This document shows, in pieces, positions 36,501-47,754 of a stretch of DNA of 64,000 bases. The position numbers and the translations under genes were made by a program. The stretch is taken from the NCBI GenBank assembly GCA_013076295.1, contig RQOL01000660.1:5518001-5582000 (forward strand), read 5' to 3'. The stretch is from Sanderia malayensis (Eukaryota; Cnidaria; Scyphozoa; Semaeostomeae; Pelagiidae). The notes beneath the pieces are model-generated. The model was not told the DNA's origin. It worked only from the letters and a program-made list of their open reading frames with translations, and ran no database searches. How positions within the stretch are numbered: position 1 is the stretch's first letter; the number at the start of each line of letters is the position of its first letter.

Positions 36501-39500
36501 CGAAGCACAGTTGAAGAGCTTTGGTGAATTCCCTTTGCCTTTCGCATCGAAACTAAGAAATGAATCCGAATTTAATTGTATGTTCAGATCATTAGTTGCT
36601 GATTGTCTATTCCTTAGTAAATCTTCAACTTCATCCTCATCTTCAGATTCCTCGTCGTCGCCACCTTCATTCGCCTCACTGATGAATTCGGAATTATGTG
36701 ACATCCAATTTAAAACTGTTGACATGTTCCTTTCGAATTGGGCAATGTATTCCACAGGAGGGCACCATATATCGAAAGCTTTCTTCAAGATCTCCGACAT
36801 CCAGTCTACATGCAATCCTGATTTTAGCTGCTTAAAATCCAACTGTTGGGTAAAATGACGAACTTCTTTCAAGGTTGTAAATCTTCTTCCTGACATCATT
36901 AATGGAAATCGCCAAGGACAGTTGTTCACGAACACAGACAATTGTGTTTCGTTCAAGAATGATACAAACGCATCCACTGAGAATCGAGCTGCTTCCATCA
37001 ACACATCGAATGCCTCTTTAACATCGGCGTCTGCTTCGTCAAACTCTCCTGCTATTCTCCCCATTTCTTGATGCAGCACTTCACTCTTTTTCACATCCTT
37101 TTCGACAACATTCAAGTTATAGCGACCGAGAATGGGGTCCTTTGAGCCCCCACCGATCCTGACCACATTTTCACAACCAGATTCAACAAGTGCTTTCAGA
37201 AACTCATCCAATGCGTGATTCTTGTACGTGAGCACAAGAATTGGACCGGCTGGCCTAGATGACAATGAAAGCAGTAGTTGTGTCAGCTTCATTCCAATAA
37301 ATGATTTTCCTGTGCCCGGAGGCCCTTGTATTATTCCAATTCTTTGTTTGAGTGTTTGCGCAACTGCCTTATTTTGGCTCTCATCAAAAATTAAATGAGG
37401 ATTGCAACGACCGTTTAGCAAATATTTAAGCTTCAGTTGTGGATCTTCACAATGAAGATTCTCTTTAAAAATAGTACTCCAATCAAATGTGTGATGGCTA
37501 TGAAGATGATCAGGGGGACCTTTCTGGCATAAATTTACAAGCTCCTCCTTGAAAGAGATTGATTCAGGATCCAGCTTTTGCAAGGTCTCAAGAATTGGTG
37601 CGTAGGCCCTGTAATAAGTTGGAGATTCGGCAGCTATAACTCCACCTTGCAATGCAGACAAATATTGAATGGCTCTGAAATTTCCAAGTGAATTTATGGC
37701 ATTGCAAAGTTCCACCAGCACAGTTTGGTCCGACTGCAAGTATTCCCTGCTAACAACAGTAGTGTGTATGACGTCATCAAACTTTCGACTCACTGAGAGA
37801 CACAGAAGGTTTCCAAACATTAATTTTTTTGACTTCTTCCAATCCACTTTCTCTCGAGTTCTGAAAATGAAACATTTGCCGCAATCATTATTCTGGCCTA
37901 TCACTAAACAAAAAATAACAACAATAATAAATAATAAAAAGTATATCTGTATATATTCTTATTGTCAATACTGGCATCACAGTGCTCGATGTACAGAAGT
38001 ACAAAGCAATAATAGAATAGAAGCAAGAAAGTAGACTAGTTCTCTGTTACTTGGAGTTTCATGCTTTCGCAATCATCAGACAGAATAATGAAAAAGTACA
38101 GATGAGCAATAAGACATCTTCCTGCCTGAAGCAAACAAGAACGAAATTGCTGGGGCTATGAGAGTGTTCCAAGTCCCCTCCCCCCACAACCCGCGTCTGA
38201 AAACAGATCAAAAATTGTTCCCCGGATGAATCAAAATTTACCCTTGGGGGATCGATAATTTAGCCCTTGATGTTCCTCTGTAGTTTATTTTCACTGTCCA
38301 ACAGGCAACGTGAACACACTGCTAGGAGATTTCCCGGTAGGCCCCTTTGAAGAAAATACTAAATCTGAAATGTTTGGGGGTAACCAGTTTTCGACTTGCT
38401 TAACTCCTTTGCCGTTTCCGTTTATGGGGGGTCTAGGCCTTTGCAAGCGACATTTCCCAGGCCTCTTTTTCGAACCAGCACACTACACGCTTTTTTTTAT
38501 AAAAAACCACTTTATAAGAAACTTACTAGTAGAATTTGCGCTAAATTACACTAGATTCTTTTGTTCTATTGTTTTCCTTAGCAATAGAAAACAATAGAAA
38601 ATTTAAGAAACTTCTAGTAGGGCTTGAGCTAGGTTTCTTATAAAACAAAAACGTGTACTGTAGATTATAAAAACAAAATGAGTCAATATATTACCTGAAC
38701 TTGAGAGCAAGACACAAGCCATTTGATCTGCTAACGTGTATTCCAACAAGATGCACATCGTGATAAACATTCATGTCACGTTTATCCAGTGTATTGTTGA
38801 GCAAATCTTTTATCCCCTTCTTCAGTGAATGAAAACAGTCTTCTCTTAAAAGCCTGAAAAGAATTTCTAAATATTCTGCAGCACTGCCATATGAACCAGT
38901 CTTTTTTATTGGCTTTATCTGCGACATGCTGGTGGCTTGGTCTTGGTGCAGCTCATCGTTTGCAAGAACCAATGGCATTTCCTCCCACTTTAGATCTTCT
39001 ACAGAAGATACATCGGCATGGGAAGACATTATCTTTAGCAAATCAAAACATAATTGAGCAGAGCTCGTACTGCACAAAGGCTCAATGAGCTGGACAATTG
39101 ATCTTCCTTTTTCTGGGACGTGCTTCAAAATGATGACAAAAAGTTCCTTCATGCGATCAAATAATAACATTTCTTGAGAGTTGACAAAGGGAGAATTAAT
39201 GCTACCAATGCAGTCCTTAAATGGGTGATCTTTTTTGCTTAGAATCTTTGAATGAGCAATAGCAGCAACAATTTCCTTCACATATTCATTCATGTATCGC
39301 AGTTTCGAGTCCATTTTTGAAATAATGTAAATAAGCTGACAAATACTTTCTTCTCCAACACAACAGTCAGCTATGCAAGCCCACGCTGCTGGGCAATTCA
39401 GCACGGCAATCATGGCATCAGAGCCCGCATCGTTTGACTTGCAATCCAGCACACGCTCAACTTCGTCCAAAAACTCCTTAACCTGCCCTTCATTCCTTTT

Positions 39501-39833
39501 CACACCTTTTAGCAAAACACCACGAAAAATCGATGGTCCCTTCTTACTGTCTCGCTGTATCAGCCCCAGAGAAAATCGAATGATGTCATTTCTCATTAAC
39601 TTCAGACCCCCTGATGAAACGCGATCAAAATGGAAGAATACATCTTTACCTTCGTTTTCAACATCTCCATTTGGCAACGGATTGTGTGGCCTAAGAAACC
39701 CGATGCTTTTATCTTCTATGATTTTACAGATGGTGCCTTCATGTTCTAATTTCCTATTTTGAATTGGTCCTTTCTTTGGTTGCATCGAACCACTTTGGGT
39801 GTGATTTTTCTTTCGCTTGGTGTTTCCAGGCAT
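33585..39833 (-). CDS. Cold-shock/ZNFX1-type helicase/NFX1 zinc finger/double PARP fusion, 1804 aa
   Basis: Two coding exons: 39833-38695 and 37860-33585, junction codon AG|A (R380). An acceptor at 39863 suggests a 5' UTR exon upstream. Order: cold-shock-like fold about 33-110 (DVFFHFD); ZNFX1-like linker; SF1 helicase with Walker A GPPGTGKS 559-566, VEEAAE 933-938, GDHKQLRP 959-966, QNRMRPEF 1000-1007, NYQGDENDFVIISLVRS about 1121-1137; Cys/His-rich NFX1 fingers about 1221-1360; coiled coil; PARP domain 1 about 1470-1587 with H1472, Y1501, E1570 (H-Y-E); PARP domain 2 about 1685-1802 with H1691, Y1726, I1783 (H-Y-I). Vertebrate ZNFX1 is an antiviral RNA-binding helicase (family knowledge). 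Here the fused transferases would let RNA sensing drive ADP-ribosylation; that is inference. The domain 1 triad fits an active enzyme; domain 2 would be mono-transferase-like or inactive. Confidence 0.92.
38484..38657. mobile_element. Short TACACG-family MITE in the helicase-PARP intron
   Basis: 174 bp from TACACGCTTTTTTTTATAAA to CTTATAAAACAAAAACGTGTA-like right end, with ccactttataagaaactt and ctagtagggcttgagc inside. Opposite orientation to 26456-26641. Confidence 0.75.
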
Positions 39834-42543
39834 TGTGCTTTGTGCATGCCCACAATAAATCTGCAAAATAAAAAGATGAACAGTTTAAAAAATTTATTAT
39901 CTTTTACGCAATTATCTTGTCTAGGCCCAGGCAAATAAAATATCAGTAAATATGCGTTGTCAGAAGATGCCCAAACACCTATAAAATACCTACTATAGAG
40001 CCTATTTCTTAAAGTTATCTTATTTTAGGCCATGTTTTGGCAAAATTCAACGGTTCATTAACTTTAACTTCACAAGCGTTCATCTCGGAATTGAAATATT
40101 TCAAGCCAATACAATAAGTATATTATCTCAAGGGGAATCCCCTTCGTTGTACCGAGAATTTATGAAATACTGAGAATTTCATACGAAACAATGAAATCCA
40201 AAACTGTGACGTAATATTCTCTTCAGTAACGTAGGCCAACTCAACTAAATATGTTATACTGTTTACACGAAATTCGTCTGATGCTCAGTACTAACACTAA
40301 TTTTTTTGATAAATGTTCCGAACAAGATTTTCAAGAAACTGATATTGAAAATGATCCGAAAACAACTATATAACTTTAGCACTGCCAAGCGAAAAATACT
40401 AGTTTCTCATAAAAAGATAAACTAATATTACACGTTTTGGGCGTTTTACATAATATGCTATGCATGATAAAACTTTCTAATCCTTCTGATTTTCTTCTTT
40501 TTCAAGAAATGACCACGTTTTTTATAAAAGACCTTAGCTTGGATCAGCTTATGGCACTAAAAACATATATATTCTTTCATCGTTAATGATGATTTTATTT
40601 TAACTCGCAAGAGATTTTTTCGAGAAGTGCGGGGACTGAGACATAACAATTCACCTTCTTTCGAGATTTATATATTTTATAATAATAATGTCCAATGCAA
40701 CGTGAAAACATTCAGGAAAGATGAAATTTCGTGAAATTCGGTGATGTTCAAGGCAGCCAGTAGTAGCGTTCACTCAAAAACCCCATGATAAACTACGTAA
40801 TTTATTGTGATAATATAAAAATATAACTGAAATAAAAAGTTTTTAATACACTTTAGCAAATTTCAGTGCATTTTAAATACCTGTTTGCGAACCCTGCAAG
40901 AAACCGTCAGCTGAGGCTTGATGAATTCTTCAGATTTGAAAACATCATTGTGAGAGAGTGAGTCCACTTTTCTCAAATTTAATCTCGTAAAAGGGGAATA
41001 CCCTCGTATAAAAGCACGCGGGGGGCTGTCGGGAATTTCCCCCATCAAATAGGGAATATCCCTTGGCCAATACAAAGTTTTTTTTACTAGTAAACAATAG
41101 GAATAATCGGAATAGCGTAAACCCTCAAATTGGTCCCCCTCGAATAAACCCCAACCCCAAACAGGTTGATGTTTGCCATCACATCTCAATGATACACCAG
41201 GTCTTCTCCTAGCCTAGGGCACTACGTTTTCTTATATATATGATGTCCTCTTATTTAATACGAGAATATCGTACTTATAGCATGAAATACACGTTTTTTT
41301 TTATAAGAAACCTGGCTCAAGGCCTAGTAGTAAAAGTTTCTTAATTTTTGGCCACATTTTAGTTCTAAAAGTTTCTTAAAAGTTTCTTAATTTAATGAAA
41401 AAAGTTGCAGTGAGAAGGAAGAAAAAACGTGGATGTAGCAAAATATTAGTATTATAACAAAGAAAAGTCGTCAATGCGAAAAATCGTAATGTGGAGCCGA
41501 CAATGTTATGCTTAGCACATAAAACACACTTACTGTAGTTGATATTTGTTGAATCCGTAAAGGAAAAACATGCTTCCGAAATTTCTAATGTTTCTTAAAT
41601 ATTTCCTTGTAGTTCTAAAAGTTTCTTAAATTTTAGGGCGTCTAAATCTAGGTTTCTTATAAACCGGTTTCTTATAAAAAAAAAGCGTGTATCGCATTGA
41701 AAATTGATTTTTTATGTGCCCTGTTCAGATAATTTTATGAACGCCGCCCCTCGTGTAAGCCCCTATCTAAAAATATCAAAAATGAATAAGCCCCAAGGGG
41801 CTAATTCGAGGATTCACGCCAACTGAATACTGAATTCTTCGTATTCAGGGACTTTTATGTAAGGACGATCTTCGTTTTTGAGAATTGAGAAAAATGGATT
41901 AAGAAAAGGTATCGAATAAGCTGCCACGCCTATAAATAAGCCCCTTTCTTAATAATCATTTGCAAGGATAGTATGGCTAAAAAGGTTGAAGTTAGGTAGT
42001 GAGTATATTCCAAATAGCAGCAAGCTTAAACCAATAGTTGGTACATCCAAGTGAAGAAATAAATCAACAACATTTTTACATGTTCTTCATATTAAATACT
42101 ATGTCGTTAAATAGTCTCAGTGCTTTACAGTGACTGGCTAGCTGGTAGCATCTACTTTATTTACACACTTTACAAGCTTTATAAGAACACCGAGGTTTAA
42201 TTTGCCAAAAAGTAGGACCAAACTCGGAGCGAGCTCCGAGTCAAGAGCAACCAGCTAAATCTTTACAACTCTCATTTTGCCGGACGAGGAAAGAAGTATC
42301 TTTCGAAACAACACTAATGAAATCATAAACTTAAAAACTAATAAGAGGCTAGAGTTCGGGTACTTTAGAAATACCCAAATAAAATATCACGAAAAAAATA
42401 ATGACAAAACCAAAGATAAATATAGATAAAGATAAATAAGTTAGTCTATCTACCACACACGCATAAGCACACGCAAAGACAGACATAATTACAAATAATA
42501 CCCCCAAAATCCGTCTATTTGCACACGATTGCCATAAATAACC
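39834..42543. other. Intergenic region between two minus-strand immune-type genes
   Basis: Holds the probable 5' UTR and promoter of the helicase-PARP gene on the left, an AATAAA (minus strand, 42157-42162) for the NB-ARC gene on the right, and a 404-bp MITE. Fragments at 41740-41990 (ccccaaggggctaattcgag, aataagcccctttcttaata) resemble the CCGTAAATCC MITE family. No other exon was recognised. Confidence 0.6.
41288..41691. mobile_element. 400-bp MITE, long TACACG family, copy 1
   Basis: Bounded by TACACGTTTTTTTTTATAAG with aaacctggctcaag, and cggtttcttataaaaa...GCGTGTA. A near-identical copy lies inverted at 49782-50187. Confidence 0.85.
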
Positions 42544-45500
42544 TTAATTTTTGCAATCGCGTAGTTCGTCAATTTTCTTTTTAAGTTGCATGACAATTTT
42601 GTCAGATTGTCCAAGCGATTTCACCTTGGTATCATACAGCTCATTCAACATCTTCAAAGCTTCTTCTGTCCTCTTCTGCTCCACCAACACATTGATAATA
42701 TTACCTTCGGTGACACGAGTGTGTGGATGATTCTCTCCAATAATCTCCTTCTGTTTGTTATAAACTATGTCTAACATGCCTCCAGCCTCATCGTATTTCC
42801 TTTGCTTCATCAGTGCTTCGCATAGCTTGTTACCGGCATGCAGGGTTCTTGCGTGGAATTCGCCATCGCAAATGCGACGCTTATCGTAAACCATTCGATA
42901 ATACTCCTCCGCTTTGTCGTATTGTTCGAGCAGTTGATGGGAATGTGCAATGCCGTAAAGAGCCGTAAAAACATCTCGATACGTGTACAATTCAACATCA
43001 TTGCCAGAACTCCTCTCGCTGTCTCGCATCATTTCGGCCTTATTTTTCTTTTCATAAATGTCCTGGAATAATTCGAGAGACATTCTGGGGTTGTTTAGAT
43101 CGATGTACAAAAATGCTTGATCAATCCTTGCGGCAAGCGTGTCACGATGCAGTGGGCCTAAATGATTAGTGTAATCTTCAACTGCTTTCTCGTAAACTAC
43201 CCGCGCATCCTCGTGTCTTCCCACGCAATGCAGAGACCTTGCAACATTGAATTGCATTGCAAGCGTAGCATGGTGCTTGATACCAAGAGATTTCAGCATA
43301 AAATCGTACTGCTCCTTCGCGTAGTCTGTGGCTTCGTCGTATCGAGCCTGATATAGCATGGCATCCACCAATCTCACCGGTAAATAACAGAATTTCTCAA
43401 ACAACTCAAGGTTCTTGCTACAGTGCTCAACTACCGCCATTGCATGATAAAGAAACTTGCGATCGCAATCAAAATTACCATATCTACCTTGCACAAACTT
43501 TTCCATTTGCACGAGAACCTTCTCAAGGTAGCCACCCTCCTTGTTGGGACCAAGTTGTAATTGTAGTACCGTCTGAACCTGCAATGCAAGTATGACCAAC
43601 TGTATTCATCAAACTATATATACCGATTACATGATCCTGTTAGGGTACACTACAATCTTATTGCCCATATCCAACGACATAGGTACAGACTAAGCGGGGA
43701 CTTGGGGGACTCAGGTACTGTGTCCAAGTCCACCCACTATTTAGTGTGTGGACTTGGACACAGGCTAGGGGGGTTCAGCTACCCCTAGAAAGCCATGCGG
43801 GGGAACTCAGACCCTCCGAAAACCGTTATCTACATGAACTGCTATTATTGTTGTCAATTCGTTATAATTGTATAATTGTAAAACCCAAGATTCAGATCCT
43901 AAAAGGGACTGGGAGCACCAATGGCACAAGAAACAATGGAAAACCAAAATGTCTCAACAAATGACAGAAAGACCCGATTCGGGCTACCATCTTGGGACTC
44001 TACAAATGCTATTGCTATAATGTATCATATTCAGTGTAAAGCGGAGAGCATTTGAATGCAAGGTACCAGCCATTGGATCTGCTAGCCGCTGAAAAATAAA
44101 TTTTAATAGCTTACCAAGCGATGAATGCTGTACATTGCTTCCTTATCACTGGGGTGGCAGCCTCCTTCCGATGCAAAATTAGACCTCTTTATCATAGAGT
44201 ATTGTTCAAGAAGCTCCAATGCATCCCATAATGCATCTTCCTCATTGTCAGCTAATTTCAAAAACGTGCTGAATGGAATATCATCGGCATGCATATAGGC
44301 AATCATTCCAAGGATATCAACTACCAGTCCCCTGTTGCTTTCCGCTTCCAACTTATCAAATGTTACTTGCCACGTGATGTAAACAGTTTTTACGTATTCA
44401 CTGTGATCAACAGGAAAACTCAACACTTCTTTTGTCTTCTTGTCAAAGGCATCCAGATATTCATCTATCGCGAACTTTCGTCTTCTGCTGTACTTCTTAA
44501 TATACGAAACAGCCTGTTGCAAGGCGAGTGGAAAACACTGCAGCTTCTCGGCTAATTTCTTGGCATCTTCTATTGCGATTTCGTATCCAGGCAAGCCTCG
44601 TAAACACTTGCAGACCAATTCAATAGCCTCGCCTTCGCTCAGCATGTCAAGCTCTAGTTTTGTCACATTTTCGCCCCAATTCTGATTACGTGACGTCAGT
44701 AAAACGTAAGGCGGATTGAAAGCGGGACTGAACACGGGCAGAAACGGCCTAGTTGTTTCCAACAGCTCGGCGTTATCAAATATAAATAAGGCCACTTTAT
44801 TCTTGAAATGATGGTAAACCCTTTGCACAATGCTGGCGACATCTTTCCTCCTTCCCGAGGCGTCTTTAACTTCTATTCCCATGTAGTCAGCTAGGCCAGA
44901 GAAAGAGTTCCTCAAGGAGATGTCATCTTCAGCATTTATCCATATCACATTACTATTGAAGAATGTTGGGCCATGCACATGTGCGTACATTCTTGCAAGC
45001 TCGCTCTTACCGATGCCACCCAGGCCAGTAACTGCCGACACTTTATCAGCAATCAAAGTCTGCCGGTGAGTGCTATCACCTTGGGTGACTTTCTCGTGCA
45101 GCAGTTGAAGCTCATGTTCCCTGCCAGTAAAGGTGGCTACTGGTTTTCGAACCATCCACCATATGTTATCTGGGGGATCAATGCTTCCTGTGTGGAAGAT
45201 ATCAAAGAATAAAACACAGTATATTGTGTCAAATAGAACACACATAATGATTGACATTAGTTCACATTATATAGTAGTTACCAGACCCCTAGTGTATTTT
45301 GTCTCTCTTTCATTTCTTTTTCTTACGTTCGTTGTTTCCTTACGCTTTCGTACTTACGTTCATAAGTATTTAAGATATCAGTTCTGTATATATTTATCAC
45401 ATTTGTTGCCATTGAGAAGATGGACTATGTGAGAAGATGGACTAGCTTTAAAATAAAATCTTAATCTAAGTAGTTAAACAAGACACCCGTCTTAAACGTA

Positions 45501-47754
45501 TCTCGTGTTGTGTACACGCAGGACAATTTACATTTTTTTGGTTTTTGTCAAAGTTGTGAACTGAGTAAGTTAGAAAGTACGTCAGTTGGTTGTATGAGTA
45601 TATCTGAGCTAGATACTAGATTTGTACGAAGCGTTTATATATCATAAGGTGACTACGGATTAATTTGCGTGCCTTTTTCAGTTCCTATTTCTACTTATTT
45701 ATTTATGTCATTCATGGGCCTGACACCATGACCAGGATTGTATTATTGCTGTTCGTCTCTGTAATTGTTGAAGCAGACATGCCGAAAACGCCATTGGAAA
45801 AGTTACAGTTGGAACGAAGACAGCTGAGACGTAGCTTCACCTGGGGCGCAAATCCACATTTTTTCACGGGGTGTGCTATTGAAAGACCGAGTTATTTCCA
45901 CGAAGGACCGATAATTTAGATGAATAATAAAGTTTTCCAAATTGTACAACCCAAGGTACAACTCGGTTTAAGACTATTGAAAACAAGAAACAGTTCTAGC
46001 CCACAGCTGGATCGGGACCGACTTTATGACTAAAAATAGCAACTGGGACCGGGCTTTAAAAACTTTGGGGGGTGTTACACCCCCCTCATTTGCACCCCTG
46101 AGCTTCACGAAGACTTACAACGCGCCATCAAGCCAATTCAAGAAGGTTGAAGAAATAACCTTCCTCAAGACAGCCGCTGTAGCCTTACAGGAGCAATTGA
46201 AGGAGTGCCAGTGCCAGGATTCAGACAAAGAAATATGCATCGTCGCCCTAGATGAAATCGAAGATGAAGATGAATGGGACGCATTCTTTGATGAAGTCAC
46301 CCAGGTAACAAACAACAATCGATGTAAGATAAGTAAGCTTGCTTTTGTATCTCGGAATTTGAAAAGAAAAACGCTTCAACCCTCGTTTCTCCATCTCCAA
46401 CATCGACATCTACGTTAACGTTACGATCAAAGCTACCCGATTTAAAACTGCCCACATTTGACGGAAAAATAACTGACTGGCACGGTTTTTGGGAGAGATT
46501 CCTTCTACTTCTATAACTAGTACTTTGTACATCAAGCAGTGGATACCAGAGTGAAGGCAACACTTTGGTATACAAAGTGATATGTATGCTTAAATATGAA
46601 CTGCTCAAATTTAACAATAAATAAAATCCCTGTGTTTTTCTGTATCAAACAGGCCTCTTTGCTAAATGAAAACTAATTTAAAAGTCCTTTCATACTTTTT
46701 AAGTTGTTCTTGAGCAAGTCAATTCCTTGACATATTCTTTAGCTTAACTGTAATTGTATGAAAAGATGTGCCCCCCTGTCAAATTCAACATTTCAAAACA
46801 AGCTGTTGGTCCAAGCTTGATTGCTTACCACCAACTCATAAGAGAAGAATATAAGCTTATCCTCAGAGCTTTCATGAAATCACCTTTTGGGGCAAACAGC
46901 TGAAAATATTGGGAAAACCTATCCTGCAGTCAAAAATACCTGAGTCAATAATGTTTGTTACTTCCACTGGGGTAAATTAACTTAAACTTGGCAAAAGCCT
47001 TGAAAACAGCATTCCAGCATCTTGGTATTCTCTTTTTAAAGAAAACTCAATAGCAAACAAGCAGGAAAACAAAGATCTCTCTATTTTCTGGGAGCCTCCA
47101 CCTCTCAAATTTTTGGCTGCTCTACTTTCTGGCACTCCAAGCCAACCCAACTCAATAATTATGGAGTCAAATAATATAAATCACTTTTCCTTGCCTACCC
47201 ACCCCTTGACGGCACCATTTATTTTGGTAAATACATCTGGAAACACTCAGAAAGGGTAAAAATAAATTTTAAACAGGGAAATTTAAACCCACTACTGAAA
47301 TCCAAAAGCAGAAATTCAAATAAATTGAGTTACATATCAAATCGACCCGAGAGCGACATGCATAATGTTACCTTGTGTTATTACAATTTTAGCATTGTTT
47401 CCAATGGCATTGTATCCTCCATGAACATCAATTTTTGTCTCCTTCTGCGTTAGATCAATTTGTATACAAGATACTTTGGTACGAAGGTCTTCTGCATTTA
47501 TTTTATCTGAGAAGAAAATTATATTATATCCTATAAATTTATTTATAAATAAAATGTGCCAGTTCAGGAGTTAATGTAAAACTTAATGACGGGCACAAAC
47601 AAGCAATGCAGTGTGCAAAAACAGTGGGCCTAAATTGTCAATTCCAAGCGTATAAAACGAAATGGTCATGTAATACTGAGAGAAATAAGCTATCATATTA
47701 TTTATAGAATCTCTGTAAGTATTAAAGACCACACAAACCTTCTTCATTTGCCAT
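42544..47754 (-). CDS. STAND NTPase: short N-terminal motif, NB-ARC, TPR repeats, 752 aa
   Basis: Four exons, all phase-compatible: 47754-47739 (16-nt coding start, MANEE), 47506-47372, 45187-44115, 43578-42544. Residues 1-50 include a Gly/Asn-rich, beta-prone stretch VHGGYNAIGNNAKIVI (33-48). NB-ARC follows: P-loop GLGGIGKS 105-112, Walker B VALFIFDN 182-189, sensor region VLLTSR about 212-217, FPLAL 268-272. The C-terminal exon is tetratricopeptide repeats of the kinesin-light-chain/nephrocystin type (EALKMLNELYDTKVKSLG and similar). STAND proteins switch from an ADP-bound monomer to an oligomer when the sensor repeats bind a trigger (family knowledge). No death, CARD or TIR domain is present. 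An immune role is inference. Confidence 0.92.
43720..43761. repeat. 14-bp inverted repeat in NB-ARC intron 3
   Basis: GTGTCCAAGTCCAC (43720-43733) and its exact complement (43748-43761), loop 14 nt, in a G-rich repetitive segment. Confidence 0.85.
45728..45919 (+). CDS. Possible small secreted peptide, 63 aa, nested in NB-ARC intron 2
   Basis: Plus strand, opposite to the host gene. ATG 45728 opens a frame with a signal-peptide-like start (MTRIVLLLFVSVIVEA), then a basic, Arg-rich mature part (ERRQLRRSFTWGANPHFF) with one Cys, ending GPII. An AATAAA lies at 45926-45931, seven bases after the stop. An acceptor-like ttttcag at 45681 could mean this is the last exon of a longer transcript. Dibasic RR could be a processing site. 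No known peptide family recognised. Confidence 0.45.
   Translation: MTRIVLLLFVSVIVEADMPKTPLEKLQLERRQLRRSFTWGANPHFFTGCAIERPSYFHEGPII
46394..46516 (+). pseudogene. BEL/Pao-type gag remnant
   Basis: The frame reads KLPDLKLPTFDGKITDWHGF followed by WERF, matching the conserved gag segment of BEL/Pao LTR retrotransposons (LPxLxLPTFxG...W...FW). It stops immediately after. No LTR, protease or reverse transcriptase nearby, so a decayed fragment inside NB-ARC intron 2. The frame just upstream (46026-46418) may be part of the same relic but was not recognised. Confidence 0.65.

Noticed and set aside
36403..36858. 151-codon plus-strand frame
   Set aside because: Antisense shadow of the helicase exon, which has unambiguous motifs on the minus strand.
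40863..41189. 108-codon minus-strand frame
   Set aside because: Lies in repeat-rich intergenic DNA (gggaatatccc and ccccctcgaataaacc words), with no start context, splice sites or family match.
46026..46418. 130-codon plus-strand frame beside the gag relic
   Set aside because: Possibly part of the BEL/Pao fragment; the sequence is not recognisable and no independent gene signal is present, so it is not called as a gene.
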